From contig NZ_JAYGHM010000020.1 of the NCBI RefSeq assembly GCF_034931125.1, positions 44,678-108,677 of the forward strand: a DNA stretch of 64,000 nt, written 5' to 3'. Below, one piece after another: positions 62,762 through 64,000 of the stretch. Below the pieces are notes generated by a model, which ran no database searches, had not been told where the DNA came from, and saw only the letters and a list, made by a program, of their open reading frames with translations. Positions within the stretch are counted from its first letter, which is position 1; every line of letters begins with the position of its first letter. Source of the stretch: Rivularia sp034931125. Lineage in GTDB: Bacteria > Cyanobacteriota > Cyanobacteriia > Cyanobacteriales > Nostocaceae. Made by a program: the position numbers and the translations under genes.

Positions 62762-64000
62762 GTGTTTGGCTGTCAACAAGGATTGATAAAGTGTGACAAA
62801 GAAACCGCATCGATAATTGAGTATCTTTGCTACGAATCTAATAATTTATATAACTGTTCTGTCTACTATGCTAGGCAAATATGGTTTAAAACAGGGAAGA
62901 TTGTTAGCGGGTTTGACTTAACTGCTCAGATGAAAACTAACAAACATTTCAACGCGGGTTATGCATCCTCTATGCAGCAAACTTGCTTGAATGTTGGTGA
63001 AGCTTTTAAATCGTTTAAAAAGTTATCAGCTAAATCTAAAAATGGAGAGTTAAATCAAAAACCAAAAGCACCAAACTATAGAAAACCTGGTGGTTTATTT
63101 ACTGTCACATATCCTAAAAGGTGGTTGAAACTAAAAAACGGTCAAATTAGATTCCCTTTAGGAACCCAAGTTAAGGCATGGTTTGGAATATCTGATTTTT
63201 TTCTACCAATGCCTACTAACTTAAATTGGTCAGCTATTAAAGAAATAAGAATATTACCAAGGAATAGATGCTTCTATGCCGAATTTGTTTATAAAACAGA
63301 ATTAGAAAATATTGAATTTGATAAATCAAAAGTGCTAGGAATCGACCACGGTTTGAATAATTGGTTAACTTGTGTATCTAATATTGGAACATCTTTTATA
63401 GTTGATGGCTTACATCTCAAAAGCTTAAATCAGTGGTATAACAAATCTGTCGCCAAAATCAAAGAAAATAAACCCCAAGGTTTTTGGTCAAATAGACTCG
63501 CAGCACTGACAGAAAAACGTAACCGTCAAATGCGTGACGCTGTTAATAAAGCAGCAAGAGCTGTAATTAACCACTGCATTGATAAAAGCATTGGTTCAAT
63601 TGTTTTTGGTTGGAATACTGGTCAAAAAGATAGCGCGAATATGGGGAAAAAGAACAATCAAAAATTTGTCCAAATCCCAACCGCAAAACTAAAAAACCGT
63701 ATTGAACAGTTATGCGAGCAATACGGAATTGAGTTTATTGAAACCGAAGAAAGTTATACCTCTAAAACATCGTTTTTGGATAATGATATTCTACCTAAAT
63801 ATGGTGAGAAACCCGACGGGTGGAAGAGTAGTGGTATTAGAACTAATCGCGGTTTATTTAAATCTGGAACCGGAATCAAAATAAATGCAGACTGCAACGG
63901 TGCTGCAAATATTATTCGTAAAGTAGCGATGACGACTAAATTTGATTTAGTCCGAATCAGTAGAGGCGTTTTAAGTACGCCTAAGAAAGTCCGTTTGTGG
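62762..64000 (+). CDS. tnpB: TnpB RNA-guided nuclease-like protein, 3' end cut by window edge; lacks zinc ribbon
   Basis: 413 codons are open from GTG 62762 to the last base. Start chosen because FGCQQGLIKCDKETASIIEYL matches TnpB N-termini; an ATG at 62742 is in another frame and stops after 14 codons. RuvC residues are present: Asp195 in LGIDHGLNNW, Glu329/330 in ETEESYTSKTS and Asp377 in INADCNGAANIIRK. Between the last two, where TnpB proteins normally have CxxC...CxxC, there is only SFLDNDILPKYGEKPDGW and SSGIRTNRGL with no cysteine pairs. It is thus a TnpB subgroup without the zinc ribbon, probably still folded by the linker. The end and the guide RNA are outside the window. Confidence 0.9.
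   Translation, partial: MFGCQQGLIKCDKETASIIEYLCYESNNLYNCSVYYARQIWFKTGKIVSGFDLTAQMKTNKHFNAGYASSMQQTCLNVGEAFKSFKKLSAKSKNGELNQKPKAPNYRKPGGLFTVTYPKRWLKLKNGQIRFPLGTQVKAWFGISDFFLPMPTNLNWSAIKEIRILPRNRCFYAEFVYKTELENIEFDKSKVLGIDHGLNNWLTCVSNIGTSFIVDGLHLKSLNQWYNKSVAKIKENKPQGFWSNRLAALTEKRNRQMRDAVNKAARAVINHCIDKSIGSIVFGWNTGQKDSANMGKKNNQKFVQIPTAKLKNRIEQLCEQYGIEFIETEESYTSKTSFLDNDILPKYGEKPDGWKSSGIRTNRGLFKSGTGIKINADCNGAANIIRKVAMTTKFDLVRISRGVLSTPKKVRLW

Larger units (their letters stand above)
62158..64000. mobile_element. IS200/IS605-family element, incomplete at window end
   Basis: Divergent tnpA (-) and tnpB (+) with 77 bp between them, flanked on the left by hairpins (62174-62245). The right end and any guide RNA lie beyond base 64000. 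IS200/IS605 elements move as single strands by the HUH transposase TnpA; TnpB is an RNA-guided nuclease relative of Cas12. Exact left end uncertain. Confidence 0.75.

Noticed and set aside
62742..62786. ATG-started frame before tnpB
   Set aside because: Stops after 14 codons and is out of frame with the TnpB sequence.

Overview
The window looks like a chromosomal piece of a filamentous, probably heterocyst-forming cyanobacterium (Nostocales). Evidence: scattered GCGATCGC (HIP1) octamers, many heptanucleotide tandem repeats (STRR type) between genes, a CpcS/CpeS-type phycobiliprotein lyase, a 704-residue AgrE/ArgZ-type arginine dihydrolase fusion, a bilin-lyase-like GAF domain protein, WD40- and proline-linked Ser/Thr kinases, SLH and DUF4114 proteins, and the cyanobacterial order tRNA-Trp, secE, nusG, rplK, rplA, rplJ, rplL. 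The species cannot be named from the sequence alone.

Layout. 1-1.5 kb: 3' end of an N-acetylmuramoyl-L-alanine amidase, then two abutting MITE-like elements. 1.6-21.5 kb: a large Wzx/Wzy-type exopolysaccharide locus with a WecG/TagA-type transferase, a Wzc-like co-polymerase/tyrosine kinase, an acetyltransferase, eight other (known or probable) glycosyltransferases, a Wzy-like ligase/polymerase, a methyltransferase, a Gfo/Idh/MocA oxidoreductase, an SDR epimerase and a Wzx flippase. No phosphoglycosyl-transferase that starts repeat units and no outer-membrane exporter is present, so they must lie elsewhere. 21.6-35.9 kb: metabolic and housekeeping genes (DUF2085, AgrE, GAF/cyanobacteriochrome-like protein, RNase D-like exonuclease, TPR protein, kinase-WD40, YbjN, lipoate ligase-like, alpha/beta hydrolase, HD hydrolase, HDAC-like deacetylase, MscS). 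35.9-47.9 kb: secreted and surface proteins (SLH protein, divergent PhoA-like phosphatase, subtilase with a separate prodomain-like partner, beta-helix/DUF4114 protein, LecA-like lectin) and the phycobilin lyase. 48.4-55.7 kb: an RND efflux pair and two further glycosyltransferases.

55.8-60.1 kb is the conserved translation/transcription block: rplS, tRNA-Trp, secE-nusG (ATGA overlap), rplK, rplA, an L10-leader-like region and rplJ-rplL. It is followed by a Ser/Thr kinase on the other strand. The window ends inside an IS200/IS605-family element with divergent tnpA (HUH Y1 transposase) and a tnpB whose open frame runs off the end; this TnpB keeps the RuvC residues but has no CxxC zinc ribbon.

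Between genes the window is rich in small repeats: MITE-like inverted-repeat elements (585-911, 19984-20255), heptamer tandem repeats, hairpin terminators of a shared type, and a 58-bp repeat present both in the 3' end of the phosphatase gene and inside the ribosomal-protein operon. Items most worth following up are the stand-alone cyanobacteriochrome-like GAF protein, the subtilase/prodomain pair, the LecA-like lectin, the phosphatase with altered metal ligands, and the zinc-ribbon-less TnpB.
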